Assembly: GCF_020215665.1 (NCBI RefSeq)
Contig: NZ_CP084061.1
Coordinates: 4,014,501-4,078,500, forward strand
Length of the DNA stretch: 64,000 nucleotides
From: Blautia parvula
Lineage (GTDB): Bacteria > Bacillota > Clostridia > Lachnospirales > Lachnospiraceae
Direction of reading: 5' to 3'
Shown: piece by piece, positions 26,836 through 35,095 of the stretch
Position numbering within the stretch: the first letter of the stretch is position 1
How the letters are laid out: each line of letters starts with the position of its first letter
Made by a program: the position numbers and the translations under genes
The notes under the pieces: model-generated
What the model saw: only the letters and a program-made list of their open reading frames with translations
Told to the model about the DNA's origin: nothing
The model's database searches: none

Positions 26836-27500
26836 GGTATTGGCGCCTCCTCCGGTTTCTGGTTTGTATTTTTCATCAAGTGATTTTTTAATTCTCCTAC
26901 CGTTTCAAAGATATAATCGGCATTGATGCTTTTCAATTCTTCTGCCTTTGCAGTTGTTCCCCACAAAGCAGACAAGCATACGACTCCGGCTTTTCCTGCC
27001 TCTGACACATCTGATACCGCATCCCCTATATACACACATTGTGCAGGAAGCAAATCATATTTCTTTAGCAGCATCCTCAATGACTGCGCCTTAACATTTT
27101 CACTTTCGCTGCCCGTCAGGATTTCATCAAAATCATGTTCCATCCCAAACTCATTCAAAGTAATCCGGCAGCTTCTTTCGCCCTTTCCCGTTATCAGCGC
27201 CAGGATAAGTCCCTTTGCCCGCAGAGCAGCAATCAACTCCCGGATGCCCTCATAAGGCTGGGAGCACTCATAATGCAGTTTCTCATATAGAGAATAGAAA
27301 TCACGTAACGCCTGCTCCCAATTCTCCGGAACGATGGATTTTATCATTCCGATTTCGTTCAATCCAAAGGTTTCAATAATCTCCCTGTCTGTCAGCAAAT
27401 GCCCTGCATAAGGGGATACTGCCTGTCTGAACGCCTTTATACACATTGGTATCGTATCTCCGATTGTCCCATCCAAGTCAAATGCCACCAATTTAATCAT
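26832..27500 (-). CDS. HAD-family phosphatase (Gph-like)
   Basis: 222 residues. Motif I VAFDLDGTIGDT (Asp8, Asp10), motif II LALITGKG, and motif III/IV QCVYIGDAVSDVSEA. A helical cap between motifs I and II marks subclass I, as in phosphoglycolate phosphatase. Follows and overlaps the acetyltransferase gene by 8 bases (ATGATTAA), and its own stop overlaps DUF3795 copy e, so these three form a tight transcript. Confidence 0.9.
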   Translation of the reverse strand: MIKLVAFDLDGTIGDTIPMCIKAFRQAVSPYAGHLLTDREIIETFGLNEIGMIKSIVPENWEQALRDFYSLYEKLHYECSQPYEGIRELIAALRAKGLILALITGKGERSCRITLNEFGMEHDFDEILTGSESENVKAQSLRMLLKKYDLLPAQCVYIGDAVSDVSEAGKAGVVCLSALWGTTAKAEELKSINADYIFETVGELKNHLMKNTNQKPEEAPIP

Positions 27501-28098
27501 GCTCTGATTCCTCGTTAATTCTGCGTATCACTCTGCATGGATTTCCGGCCGCCACGCAATTTGGCGGGATATCTCGGGTAACAACGCTTCCTGCTCCAAT
27601 CACACTGCCAGCCCCGATTTTAATCCCGGGAAGTATGATGACGCCACCGCCGATCCAGCATCCGTCCCCGATTTCAACCGGCAGCGCATATACCTGGCAG
27701 AAGTGCTTTCCGCTCTCCGGGGTCCAGTCTGGTGTCAGGCGTTCTGCCAGTTCCACGGGATGCGTTGCCGTATAAATCTGCACGTTGGAAGCAATCATAA
27801 CGTTATTTCCGATTTTTATCTGATTGCAGTCGATAAAGGAGCAGTTCATATTGATCGACACATTGCTGCCGGTAATAATATTACACCCATAATCACACAG
27901 GAATGGCGCCCCTACCGACACGTTTGTTCCAATCCCGCCGAACAGCTTATGTAAAATCCCTTTCTTCTCTTCTTTCTGGTCATAGGTCAGTCTGTTATAG
28001 ATGTCAAGCAGCTCTTTTGCCTGTTTCTTATATTGCAGAAAAATTTCATCATGGCAATTATATAATTCGCCGGCCATACATTTTTCTAACTCCGTCAC
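27493..28098 (-). CDS. Sugar O-acetyltransferase (maltose/galactoside acetyltransferase type)
   Basis: 201 residues. Maa/LacA-type N-terminus (MTELEKCMAGELYNCHDEIF) and left-handed beta-helix hexapeptide repeats ending VEIGDGCWIGGGVIILPGIK, then GSVIGAGSVVTRDIPPNCVA and AGNPCRVIRRI. The catalytic His lies in TATHPVELAER. It would acetylate a sugar hydroxyl with acetyl-CoA. GTG start behind AGGAGGTG. Confidence 0.92.
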   Translation of the reverse strand: MTELEKCMAGELYNCHDEIFLQYKKQAKELLDIYNRLTYDQKEEKKGILHKLFGGIGTNVSVGAPFLCDYGCNIITGSNVSINMNCSFIDCNQIKIGNNVMIASNVQIYTATHPVELAERLTPDWTPESGKHFCQVYALPVEIGDGCWIGGGVIILPGIKIGAGSVIGAGSVVTRDIPPNCVAAGNPCRVIRRINEESEHD

Positions 28099-28140
28099 AG
28101 AAACACCTCCTGTTCAATTCTGCTATCTGCGTTTTTCAGT

Positions 28141-28962
28141 TCACACAATAATTTCCATGCCATCATAGGCAAAGAAAATATGATCAAGTTTCTTCTCCAG
28201 TTCGCTGTAATAGCCATATGATTTTCCCCATATTTCATCAATATGAGTAACGATAATCCTCTTGATCCTGTAATATTTTTTCAGCTCTATCACCTCGCCT
28301 AAGGTGAAAATCTCATCTTTAAACGGTGCATCCTTCAGCTCTGTCCCGTCGCCTAATATGCCGTCATCAGATACCAAACTGATAATCAAAACATCTGCGT
28401 CAAAATATAAGTCATTATGCGCAAAGGGTTTCGGATTGCAGCAGGCATAGATAACCTTTTTCGCACCCTCTCTTATAACATAAAAGGTGATATTCCTGTC
28501 CGGATTATTATTGATCAGGTCTATATCAATGTTGTCTATTTCTATGTGCGATGTCCCATTGACGCAGATACACCGAAGAATATCCCCATAATATTTCAGG
28601 CAGTCGCCGTTCATCCGGTTTATATCTTCTATCACTTCCGGCAGGGCGTAAAATCCAATAGGAATACATTTCTCCTGAATGAAATCATAGCCTATTTTCT
28701 CAACAATCCTCATCCCTTTGACATGGTCCGGATCACTGTGAGAAATCGAAAGGCGCTTTACCTCGGATATTTTTTGTCTGTTGCAGGCTACCGCGATTTC
28801 TTCCGGTGTATCTATAAGCATTTTTATATCATCAATATACAAGCTTGGGCCTAACCGTTCATACCTTCCGCCCTTTTCCCTGGCTTCCTGACATATCTTA
28901 CATTTGCAGAAGGAACTCGGAATGATTGACATGCCGCTGCTTCCAACGATTTTTAACTTCAA
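28141..28962 (-). CDS. MBL-fold protein, PhnP-like
   Basis: 273 residues. The Cys-rich N-terminal SSFCKCKICQEAREKGGRYE is typical of PhnP/ElaC-like MBL proteins (first lines of the zinc ribbon). The metal motif reads SISHSDPDHVKG rather than HxHxDH, so the first His of the classic motif is replaced by Ser-His; the downstream zinc ligands are not clear. It may still bind metal. TTG start with AGGAGG ten bases upstream. Probably a phosphodiesterase-like enzyme; unproven. Confidence 0.72.
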   Translation of the reverse strand: MKLKIVGSSGMSIIPSSFCKCKICQEAREKGGRYERLGPSLYIDDIKMLIDTPEEIAVACNRQKISEVKRLSISHSDPDHVKGMRIVEKIGYDFIQEKCIPIGFYALPEVIEDINRMNGDCLKYYGDILRCICVNGTSHIEIDNIDIDLINNNPDRNITFYVIREGAKKVIYACCNPKPFAHNDLYFDADVLIISLVSDDGILGDGTELKDAPFKDEIFTLGEVIELKKYYRIKRIIVTHIDEIWGKSYGYYSELEKKLDHIFFAYDGMEIIV

Positions 28963-28999
28963 TGGTTTTACGCCTCCTCTTGTCTTAACACTCGTTGAT

Positions 29000-29230
29000 T
29001 TATCGGTTCATCTTCTTACGAATTATGATTTTAATGAGCACGCAAATTATTAAAACTACAATCAATGCTATGCCAGAAATTTGAATGCCGGTATACCATG
29101 GTGCAGATTGCATAACAAACAGCTCAGGATAATTTTTGTAGTCAAGATATCTGAATATGCTTCCTCCGATAAATGCACCAATGAAGCCTCCTATAAGTAT
29201 GTTTATAAAGCTGTTTATCTTTTTAAGCAT
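29000..29230 (-). CDS. Small two-TM membrane protein
   Basis: 76 residues with two hydrophobic segments: a Gly-rich first TM (FINILIGGFIGAFIGGSIF) and ISGIALIVVLIICVLIKIII. ATG 29230 has GAGGTG at 6 bases. Lys/Arg-rich C-terminus suggests the tail is cytoplasmic. Not recognised. Confidence 0.75.
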   Translation of the reverse strand: MLKKINSFINILIGGFIGAFIGGSIFRYLDYKNYPELFVMQSAPWYTGIQISGIALIVVLIICVLIKIIIRKKMNR

Positions 29231-29274
29231 TTTCTTCACCTCACCCAATCATCCATCTTTAATTTCCACAGGCA

Positions 29275-29709
29275 TCAGTTATCAGAGAAATCTATGTCAT
29301 ACCTCGTGCCATGAGAGAATAGAATCCCTTCTGTTAATTGAACACATAAGATGATCGTATTTTCATCGTCAAAGTTGTTGTGCCCGTTATCAATCCATTC
29401 GCTGAATGCCTTTCTCAGCTTTTGGGCCATTTCATGATTTTCCTTTTTGCAGAACCACCCGAGGTTTATCCCTTTGCCATGCGCAGTGAACCATTCGCCG
29501 GCCACCGCTACTATGGGATTATTACCTATCTGCTTCATCTTGTTGGAGGCAGCATATGTGATGATATAAAAACATCCATCCTCATAATAAGCATTCACCG
29601 TTCTCACATACGGAATGTTTTGGTCCGTAGTGGCAAGTGACAGTAAAGTATCATGCCCAAATCTTTCATTCATTATCTTTTTCGCTTCCTGCGGGAATTT
29701 TTCACTCAT
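29275..29709 (-). CDS. Pyridoxamine 5'-phosphate oxidase-family flavoprotein
   Basis: 144 residues. Split-barrel pattern: AKKIMNERFGHDTLLSLATT, then YVRTVNAYYEDGCFYI and SNKMKQIGNNPIVAVAGEW. This is the PPOX/general-stress-protein family, which binds FMN or F420-like flavins. ATG 29709 is preferred because AAGGAGG is nine bases away. Single-gene module. Confidence 0.85.
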   Translation of the reverse strand: MSEKFPQEAKKIMNERFGHDTLLSLATTDQNIPYVRTVNAYYEDGCFYIITYAASNKMKQIGNNPIVAVAGEWFTAHGKGINLGWFCKKENHEMAQKLRKAFSEWIDNGHNNFDDENTIILCVQLTEGILFSHGTRYDIDFSDN

Positions 29710-29779
29710 AAACATATTCCTCCTTAACACCGATCATTATTTTCTATTCATCATAATAAAGTTTTACCAAATATATCGC

Positions 29780-30373
29780 TTAACTTCTCCACTCGACAAT
29801 TTCTTCTATCCTCTTGCGAGGTCTTTCTTCTGGAAATTCGTCCGGATAACCAAATGCAATAGCGGCAATAAGTTGTCCTTCTCTATTCAGCCATTCACAT
29901 AATTCCGAATATGCGAAATAGATGTCACATATCCAAAGGCTGCCTATTCCTTTTTCCGTAGCGGCAAGAAGCATATTTTGTATGGAAGCACCGATGGACT
30001 GTATATTGCAGATCTCATAAACGTGTTCTTCCGGTGTCATTTCTCCCATTTCATCTTTTCCTAATGAATTAACAACGAAAACGATTGTTGGTGCTGCTTC
30101 TATTACATCAACAGTATGTTTCGCCGCGGCAATATAACGTTTGCTCTGAGGTAGCAACGCACATTTATTTTCTTCCCTTACAATTCCCTGACGGAAAACT
30201 CTTAACATTTCTTCTTTTGCATCTCCCTGTACCACAATATACTTCCAGGGCTGTCTGTTTTTAGATGAAGGCGCTTTCATTCCGCTTTGGATAATATCTG
30301 TCATATCACTTTTCGATATGTCTCTTGTTAAAAATTTTCTTGTGCTCCGCCTTTCATAAATTGCTGATATCAT
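29780..30373 (-). CDS. Nitroreductase-family protein
   Basis: 197 residues. N-terminal ERRSTRKFLTRDISKSDM holds the FMN-phosphate contact RRSxR, followed by GMKAPSSKNRQPWKYIVV and later IAFGYPDEFPEERPRK. FMN-dependent NAD(P)H oxidoreductase that reduces nitro or quinone groups. AGGAGGT precedes the ATG. It sits next to the PPOX flavoprotein. Confidence 0.92.
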   Translation of the reverse strand: MISAIYERRSTRKFLTRDISKSDMTDIIQSGMKAPSSKNRQPWKYIVVQGDAKEEMLRVFRQGIVREENKCALLPQSKRYIAAAKHTVDVIEAAPTIVFVVNSLGKDEMGEMTPEEHVYEICNIQSIGASIQNMLLAATEKGIGSLWICDIYFAYSELCEWLNREGQLIAAIAFGYPDEFPEERPRKRIEEIVEWRS

Positions 30374-30430
30374 ATTAACTACCTCCTACCTCTTTTCCCC
30401 TTCGTGTAGTTCCCAACAAATGAGAAGTTA

Positions 30431-31084
30431 TCAGTTCAACAGTCCATTGATTGCCTTGTGTACAAAAGGAACATACATAAAAAACAGAGTTAGCCGTTCC
30501 CACAATCCCTCATACTTTAATACCGAGTTTTGAAATTGTTCCTTATCTCCCATCACAAAACAGACAAAGAAAATAAGTGACAAGATAAATGAGCTAATGT
30601 CCACTATACCTCCAACAATATCATTTTGCTTGAATAGCATAACTCCACTTAACAGAGGAAAAAACATCAGCAGCATAAAACCGATTGCGGCGCCTACCCC
30701 ATGTATCTTTGAAGCAGTAGTAGCCATATCTTTAGTTTCATTTACACTGAACATGCCCGAAATAACCCCTGCTCCAACCGCAAAAATCCCAATCGAAAGA
30801 AGCACTAAGATAGATAAAATTGGAAACTCTGCTCTTGAAGAAAAATAGTAAGCAAGCGCTACAAATAGCAAAAAAGTTCCAAGCCATATCAACCATACAT
30901 TATAAATCAATCGAACAGGACTTTGCGGGCTGCCCAATACGCTCATCACCTTAGTTTTACTGTTGTACCCTTTATAATATCGTCCCAGTACCCAGGGGAG
31001 AAAGAACTCTCCAACAATTGTAAAGAGCAAAAGAAAATTAAATAATCTGCTGCTCATTACATTTTCCATCATGTATCGTGCCAT
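30431..31084 (-). CDS. DUF998-like membrane protein
   Basis: 217 residues, six or so hydrophobic segments (LLLFTIVGEFFLPWVLG, LIWLGTFLLFVALAYYF, ILVLLSIGIFAVGAGVIS, AIGFMLLMFFPLLSGVMLF, ISSFILSLIFFVCFVMG). The GVGAAIGF and FSVNETKDMATTASKIHG segments match DUF998. ATG 31084 has GGAGA upstream inside the CatA-like gene; the two overlap by about 47 bases, so they are cotranscribed. Confidence 0.78.
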   Translation of the reverse strand: MARYMMENVMSSRLFNFLLLFTIVGEFFLPWVLGRYYKGYNSKTKVMSVLGSPQSPVRLIYNVWLIWLGTFLLFVALAYYFSSRAEFPILSILVLLSIGIFAVGAGVISGMFSVNETKDMATTASKIHGVGAAIGFMLLMFFPLLSGVMLFKQNDIVGGIVDISSFILSLIFFVCFVMGDKEQFQNSVLKYEGLWERLTLFFMYVPFVHKAINGLLN

Positions 31085-31724
31085 ATGTTTTATCTCCATA
31101 AATTACTTGCAATCCATTGATTTCATTTTGCAGGTTTGCTAAGAACTTGCCCGCATGAGCACCATCCATCTGCGTATGGTGAAACTGAAAGGATATCGTC
31201 AGATAGTACCTGAACAGCTTCTTTTTGTATCTGCCCCAAATGATAAATGGGTTATTATAAATACCGCTGTTCATACCGACTGCTCCATCAATCTCTGTAT
31301 CTATGATTGCTGATGTGCCAATCACCATACTGTCCGTCAGGTCCCGGTTCTCGCAGCTGTCAGCCACCTGCATGGTGTATCTCAGGTAATCCTGATTGAA
31401 CTTCGCCAGATCTTCCGTGAAGAGAATATCGCAGGAGCTGACTTCTCCTTCTTTGTTCTTCACAATAGTATTCACGGCAATGGAATCGTACTGAACCAGT
31501 TCATGGCCGACGGGGAGAATATAAAACTCCTTTACGCCTGAAGCCGCCTTGCCAATGCAATAGTCAAGAAGCATATTAAACTTCAGCTTCCTTTTCTTAT
31601 TTATTTTGATCAGCGGCGTAACATCCAAGATCTTAAAGAATGTCACCATCGGATTCGGCGCATCCATCCATAATTCAAAAGCCATTGCCCGTTTTGTTTG
31701 TTTTGGGTCTATCTTTTTTGCCAT
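31038..31724 (-). CDS. CatA-like O-acetyltransferase (second)
   Basis: 228 residues. Active-site motif FHHTQMDGAHAG near the C-terminus and GTSAIIDTEIDGAVGMNSG, IYNNPFIIWGRYKKK upstream. The fold is CAT-like, but this is a different subfamily from the protein at 18689. GGAGG lies 5 bases before ATG 31724. A broken copy of this subfamily's C-terminus is present at 5290-5395. Confidence 0.85.
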   Translation of the reverse strand: MAKKIDPKQTKRAMAFELWMDAPNPMVTFFKILDVTPLIKINKKRKLKFNMLLDYCIGKAASGVKEFYILPVGHELVQYDSIAVNTIVKNKEGEVSSCDILFTEDLAKFNQDYLRYTMQVADSCENRDLTDSMVIGTSAIIDTEIDGAVGMNSGIYNNPFIIWGRYKKKLFRYYLTISFQFHHTQMDGAHAGKFLANLQNEINGLQVIYGDKTYGTIHDGKCNEQQII

Positions 31725-31742
31725 CTTCGCCTCCACGACCTT

Positions 31743-32156
31743 CTATTGCCTGTTCGGTCTTCTCTTAACAGCCAACAGCTGCATGAAATCTCCAAACATA
31801 GATGTGTCAACAGGCTCAAACATCAGCCATTTCCCATCGTGATAGGTTTTTGAGTCATCGTAAACCTTCTGGACGCTTTCCGAATACTCACTTCGGCCGG
31901 CTTCAAATTTTTCCCGCTCGTCCTTTCCCAGTATTACCATAAAACCAATGCAGTTCTCCCTTGCGTATAGGGCGCAGAGTGTTTTTCCGCCTCTGCGGTA
32001 TTTGTATTCATAGGTCCATGCCTTGCCGCCGCTGTTCCAAATGCGGTCCATATCGTACTTTTCATCAATCGCAGCGCATAGCTTTTGCCACACGTCATAT
32101 AAAGACTGCCCAATTAAAGCGGTCATATCATCCATATTTGGCATTTTATCAAGCAT
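31743..32156 (-). CDS. DUF3788 family protein
   Basis: 137 residues. KAWTYEYKYRRGGKTLCALY, then GFMVILGKDEREKFEAGR and YHDGKWLMFEPVD match DUF3788, a small cytoplasmic family of unknown function. AAGGG precedes the ATG. Followed on its 3' side within 19 bases by the CatA-like gene. Confidence 0.8.
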   Translation of the reverse strand: MLDKMPNMDDMTALIGQSLYDVWQKLCAAIDEKYDMDRIWNSGGKAWTYEYKYRRGGKTLCALYARENCIGFMVILGKDEREKFEAGRSEYSESVQKVYDDSKTYHDGKWLMFEPVDTSMFGDFMQLLAVKRRPNRQ

Positions 32157-32280
32157 ATCTGTTTTCCCTTCTTTCCCATATCTCTTTTAATAATCTGCAA
32201 ACCCGCACTTAGTGATTTGCCTATAGATTAACTCTTAAAAATTTCATCTTATCATGGATTAGACTGCAACTCCGTATCTA

Positions 32281-32796
32281 CTATACACGATCACATCCAA
32301 GATTTATCCTTTTTTTGTCCAAATTTAATCCTACGGGAATTTCACGCAGTTCCTTCTGGAGGCGGTGTGCAAAACGGATTGTTTTCACCGTACCGCCTTT
32401 CTCCCTCCCATCGTACACAGCAATCACACGGTCTGAATGCTCGACCAAATACCGATTGCGCTGCAAATAGACGTTGGGCTGATATTCCTCTTGAATTACC
32501 ACCATCTCAGTACAGGCACTTAGCAAAGCTCTTGTTTGTACCCTGCGATTCAAGCCTTCCACACGGCTACGGTATGGAAGCACTGCAATCAGTTTTAAGT
32601 TCCCGTTTTCTTTCTGCAGTTCCAAAACAATTTCAGCAAAATATTGATCCACACCATCTGCAAAACCAGACAGAAAGACAGTGAAGCCGTCCTTCACTGC
32701 TTTTTTTATTTCCTTATTCAGAGCTTTCTTTATGCTGTTAATCTCTTGATCAGGCACATCCCTATGCCCGGTAATACAACATGTCTTTCCTTTCAT
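32281..32796 (-). CDS. SLOG-family protein (DUF1273/YpsA-like)
   Basis: 171 residues. KGKTCCITGHRDVPDQEI and VFLSGFADGVDQYFAEIVLE, then RNRYLVEHSDRVIAVYDGRE. This is the Rossmann-like SLOG fold that binds nucleotide-derived ligands (related to DprA and YpsA). ATG 32796 has GGGAGA upstream; the longer frame begins at a codon without a site. Its promoter lies at 32840-32868 and it is divergent from an XRE regulator. Confidence 0.85.
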   Translation of the reverse strand: MKGKTCCITGHRDVPDQEINSIKKALNKEIKKAVKDGFTVFLSGFADGVDQYFAEIVLELQKENGNLKLIAVLPYRSRVEGLNRRVQTRALLSACTEMVVIQEEYQPNVYLQRNRYLVEHSDRVIAVYDGREKGGTVKTIRFAHRLQKELREIPVGLNLDKKRINLGCDRV

Positions 32797-32839
32797 TGTA
32801 TCTCCCTCGTTCAATAGTTATATTTTTTCATTTTACCTA

Positions 32840-32868
32840 ATTATAATAGATTTATTTTTTCAGGTCAA
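32840..32868 (-). promoter_or_regulatory. Promoter of the SLOG gene
   Basis: On the minus strand TTGACC (32868-32863), 17-bp spacer, TATAAT (32845-32840). Confidence 0.75.
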
Positions 32869-32945
32869 CGTAAACACCCCTTTTCTTTTTGTGAATAAAT
32901 CAAATGTGTGAGGTACAATCTATTATAGAATGGGAGGTGAAGGCG

Positions 32946-33260
32946 ATGTATGAAGATTTTGTCCCGGAACGGCTGGCAAAACTGCGATTACAAAAGGGCG
33001 TATCTGCACGCGACATGTCATTGTCGTTGGGGCAAGCAAACAACTACATCAATAACATTGAAAATAAAAAGTCACTTCCGGCCATGCAATCCTTCTTTTA
33101 CATCTGCGAATATTTGGGCGTAACACCGCAGGAATTCTTCGATGAAGGAAACCCTTATCCGGAGACTCTGCAGGAATTTATCGAAGAAGCAAAAAAATTG
33201 GATCCCAAGTCTATGGCTCATCTCCTCGGCATTATGAAAGAACTAAACAGTAAGAAGTAA
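32946..33260 (+). CDS. XRE-family transcriptional regulator
   Basis: 104 residues. Helix-turn-helix at about 10-60: RLAKLRLQKGVSARDMSLSL, then YINNIENKKSLPAM and CEYLGVTPQEFFD. ATG 32946 with GGGAGGTGA five bases upstream; an earlier frame start at 32904 is not needed. Divergent from the SLOG gene. It may control the adjoining conjugative module. Confidence 0.88.
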   Translation: MYEDFVPERLAKLRLQKGVSARDMSLSLGQANNYINNIENKKSLPAMQSFFYICEYLGVTPQEFFDEGNPYPETLQEFIEEAKKLDPKSMAHLLGIMKELNSKK

Positions 33261-33579
33261 AGTGGCCACGCCGGTTGGCTGTTTTATTTTTTATTATCCC
33301 TTATTCAATCCTAAATCTTTTCTCGAATTGTCCTTTATTTATCCTTTTATCACCTGCATGACCAAAACTTCACCATAGGCGCAGCCAAACATTACACTGC
33401 GCTATCTGAAAAATAAAAAACGGAGCAAGCGTGGTGGCGAATCCCTGCGTGCTCCATTTTCTATTTTTTCATATGTAAATCCTATTTGGGGCATTGCAAT
33501 AATGCGTTTTCACTAAACCAAATACAAATTTTCAAAAAAGAGAAGAAGGACAGTCAGCCGGGGACGGCTGGCTGTCCTT
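33261..33579. other. Intergenic stretch with hairpins, no gene
   Basis: No coding frame is supported. It holds a weak hairpin after the XRE gene (33264-33280), a bidirectional terminator (33408-33465) and the terminator of the next XRE gene (33545-33580). Confidence 0.7.
33408..33467. terminator. Bidirectional terminator
   Basis: GGAGCA (33422-33427) pairs with TGCTCC (33450-33455). An A-rich run precedes it and a T-rich run follows, so it can act on both strands. Confidence 0.65.
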
Positions 33580-33581
33580 CT
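33528..33581 (-). terminator. Terminator of the second XRE gene
   Basis: GAAGGACAG (33545-33553) / CTGTCCTTC (33572-33580), with inner stem CAGCC/GGCTG. On the minus strand a TTTTTT run follows. Strong stem. Confidence 0.8.
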
Positions 33582-33903
33582 ATTCACTATGCTCCAACGC
33601 GGCTTTGATCATGGCAAGTACCAACGTCTGTTTACTGGGAGAAATATCTTTCCAAAGTGCTTCTATCTCCCGGATTTTGCTAATCTCATTTTCCGGCAAT
33701 TCATCCTGCAGAAGATAATCCGGCGAAATCTTCAAGGCCCGGCAAATATCTATGAATACCGACAAGCTCGGCATTTTCACGTTACCCTCAATCTGCCGGA
33801 GATAAGTCGCATTGATATTGCACATCTCTGAAAGCCGGTCTGCCGTCAGGCCACGGTCTTTCCTTACCGCATTAATACGTTTTCCTAATCCGTTATTTTC
33901 CAT
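33580..33903 (-). CDS. XRE-family transcriptional regulator (second)
   Basis: 107 residues. Helix-turn-helix at about 8-60: GKRINAVRKDRGLTADRLSE, then NATYLRQIEGNVKMPSL and ICRALKISPDYLL. The C-terminal helix (KQTLVLAMIKAALEH) may dimerise. Starts at MENN (33903); an ATG at 33915 is alternative. Direct repeats CTATCAG in its upstream region are candidate operator half-sites, which also lie before the divergent gene at 34030. Confidence 0.88.
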   Translation of the reverse strand: MENNGLGKRINAVRKDRGLTADRLSEMCNINATYLRQIEGNVKMPSLSVFIDICRALKISPDYLLQDELPENEISKIREIEALWKDISPSKQTLVLAMIKAALEHSE

Positions 33904-33922
33904 AATCCCACCCATCTATTAG

Positions 33923-33989
33923 CTATCAGTCACTATTATATACACTATCAGACTACATTATGATTGCTGTTAACAATAGATTCTGATAG
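33923..33989. promoter_or_regulatory. CTATCAG half-sites in divergent promoter region
   Basis: CTATCAG at 33923-33929 and 33945-33951 and its complement CTGATAG at 33983-33989. The last overlaps the spacer of the rightward promoter, as expected for XRE control of both genes (inference). Confidence 0.5.
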
Positions 33990-33997
33990 ACTATAAT
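33970..33997 (+). promoter_or_regulatory. Promoter of the 34030 gene
   Basis: TTAACA (33970-33975), 16-bp spacer, TATAAT (33992-33997). Confidence 0.6.
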
Positions 33998-34029
33998 ATA
34001 TTAGCCAATAGTTTTATGGAGGTACGGAT

Positions 34030-34848
34030 ATGAAAAATATTTGGAACAAACTGAGAAACAAATGGCTGGACTATTGGGAGGATGATGAATTTAACATGAT
34101 AAAATGGCATTTAAGCCAGCATGATAAACGCTCTCTGCTTTATGGTGGATTTATCATCAGCATCCTTACATTGACGGTCTGCCTGTTTGCAACCGGGATC
34201 AACAATATACGGATCTCACACAAGAACAATGAAGATGTGCTGGAAATTTATAATATGATATACTCCTATCTGGCTACAGCCACAGAAGATGAGTATGACA
34301 AAATTGCGCAGAGCATCCGCCATGATTTGGTGATCAGTCAATACAGAGGGGATATGAAGGAGTTCCTTTCATATATTCCCAACACTGCGGATAGCTGCTG
34401 TCTGGAACGGTCAGATTATCTGGATCGTATCTGTCTGGTTTTCCTGAATACCGGCGAAACATATGGGCTGGATATCTATAATAAAGCCGACAGCATAGCC
34501 GAACAGAAAGAAATCGGCATGATGCTGATCTCCGGTTATGATGAAATCAACGAAGCACAACTCATCATCAGAGCGCAGCCAAGCCAGGGTACCAGTTCCG
34601 TTTCTTTGGATCGGGGACGTGGGATTGTCAGCTTTCACAAAATGAAATCCTTATACTGTGATGACTGTATTCAGGATATTTTAAATACGGTAGAAAATGA
34701 ATTGGTAGATGAAGCTGTGCTTTATGATACGGAAAAAAAGAAATTCTACCCTGTTACAGAAGGAAGTCTGCAAATTGGAGATTATGCTTTTGACCTGTTT
34801 TATGAAGCCGGCAGCTTTCGGATAGATATTGATTACATCGGCGAATAA
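34030..34848 (+). CDS. Hypothetical membrane-anchored protein
   Basis: 272 residues, not recognised. A single TM lies near 39-57 (LLYGGFIISILTLTVCLFAT), after a basic N-terminus (NKLRNKWLDYWEDDEFN); the remaining ~215 residues are probably extracytoplasmic. It holds two Cys pairs (SCCLE, YCDDC). GGAGGT precedes the ATG. Only this gene and the XRE at 32946 run rightward in the conjugative region, suggesting separate control. A terminator follows at 34855. Confidence 0.75.
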   Translation: MKNIWNKLRNKWLDYWEDDEFNMIKWHLSQHDKRSLLYGGFIISILTLTVCLFATGINNIRISHKNNEDVLEIYNMIYSYLATATEDEYDKIAQSIRHDLVISQYRGDMKEFLSYIPNTADSCCLERSDYLDRICLVFLNTGETYGLDIYNKADSIAEQKEIGMMLISGYDEINEAQLIIRAQPSQGTSSVSLDRGRGIVSFHKMKSLYCDDCIQDILNTVENELVDEAVLYDTEKKKFYPVTEGSLQIGDYAFDLFYEAGSFRIDIDYIGE

Positions 34849-34854
34849 AAAAAC

Positions 34855-34896
34855 ACCGCTGCAGGGAACTCACATTCACCGCAGCGGTATTTTTAC
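34855..34896 (+). terminator. Terminator of the 34030 gene
   Basis: ACCGCTGC (34855-34862) / GCAGCGGT (34881-34888), then ATTTTT. The stem lies 7 bases after the stop codon. Confidence 0.8.
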
Positions 34897-35095
34897 GAAT
34901 GGCATTTACGCCCATCTTCAATAGAGAGGAAATGGTATTTAGGCCTGCAGTAAAATACCACCAGAACAGCTTCTTGTCTTACATCTGATGCGTTGCATCT
35001 GCTCCATTCTCCTGCCTGCCTTATGCTTAGTATAAGGCTCTAACCGCCTGTCTGCCCGATATATCTCCTACAGAAAATATCAGTGGTGCAATATT

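Noticed and set aside
14507..32814. Classical integron with attC sites
   Set aside because: No integron integrase and no consistent inverse-core/core repeats could be found by eye at the module borders; kept only as a resemblance.
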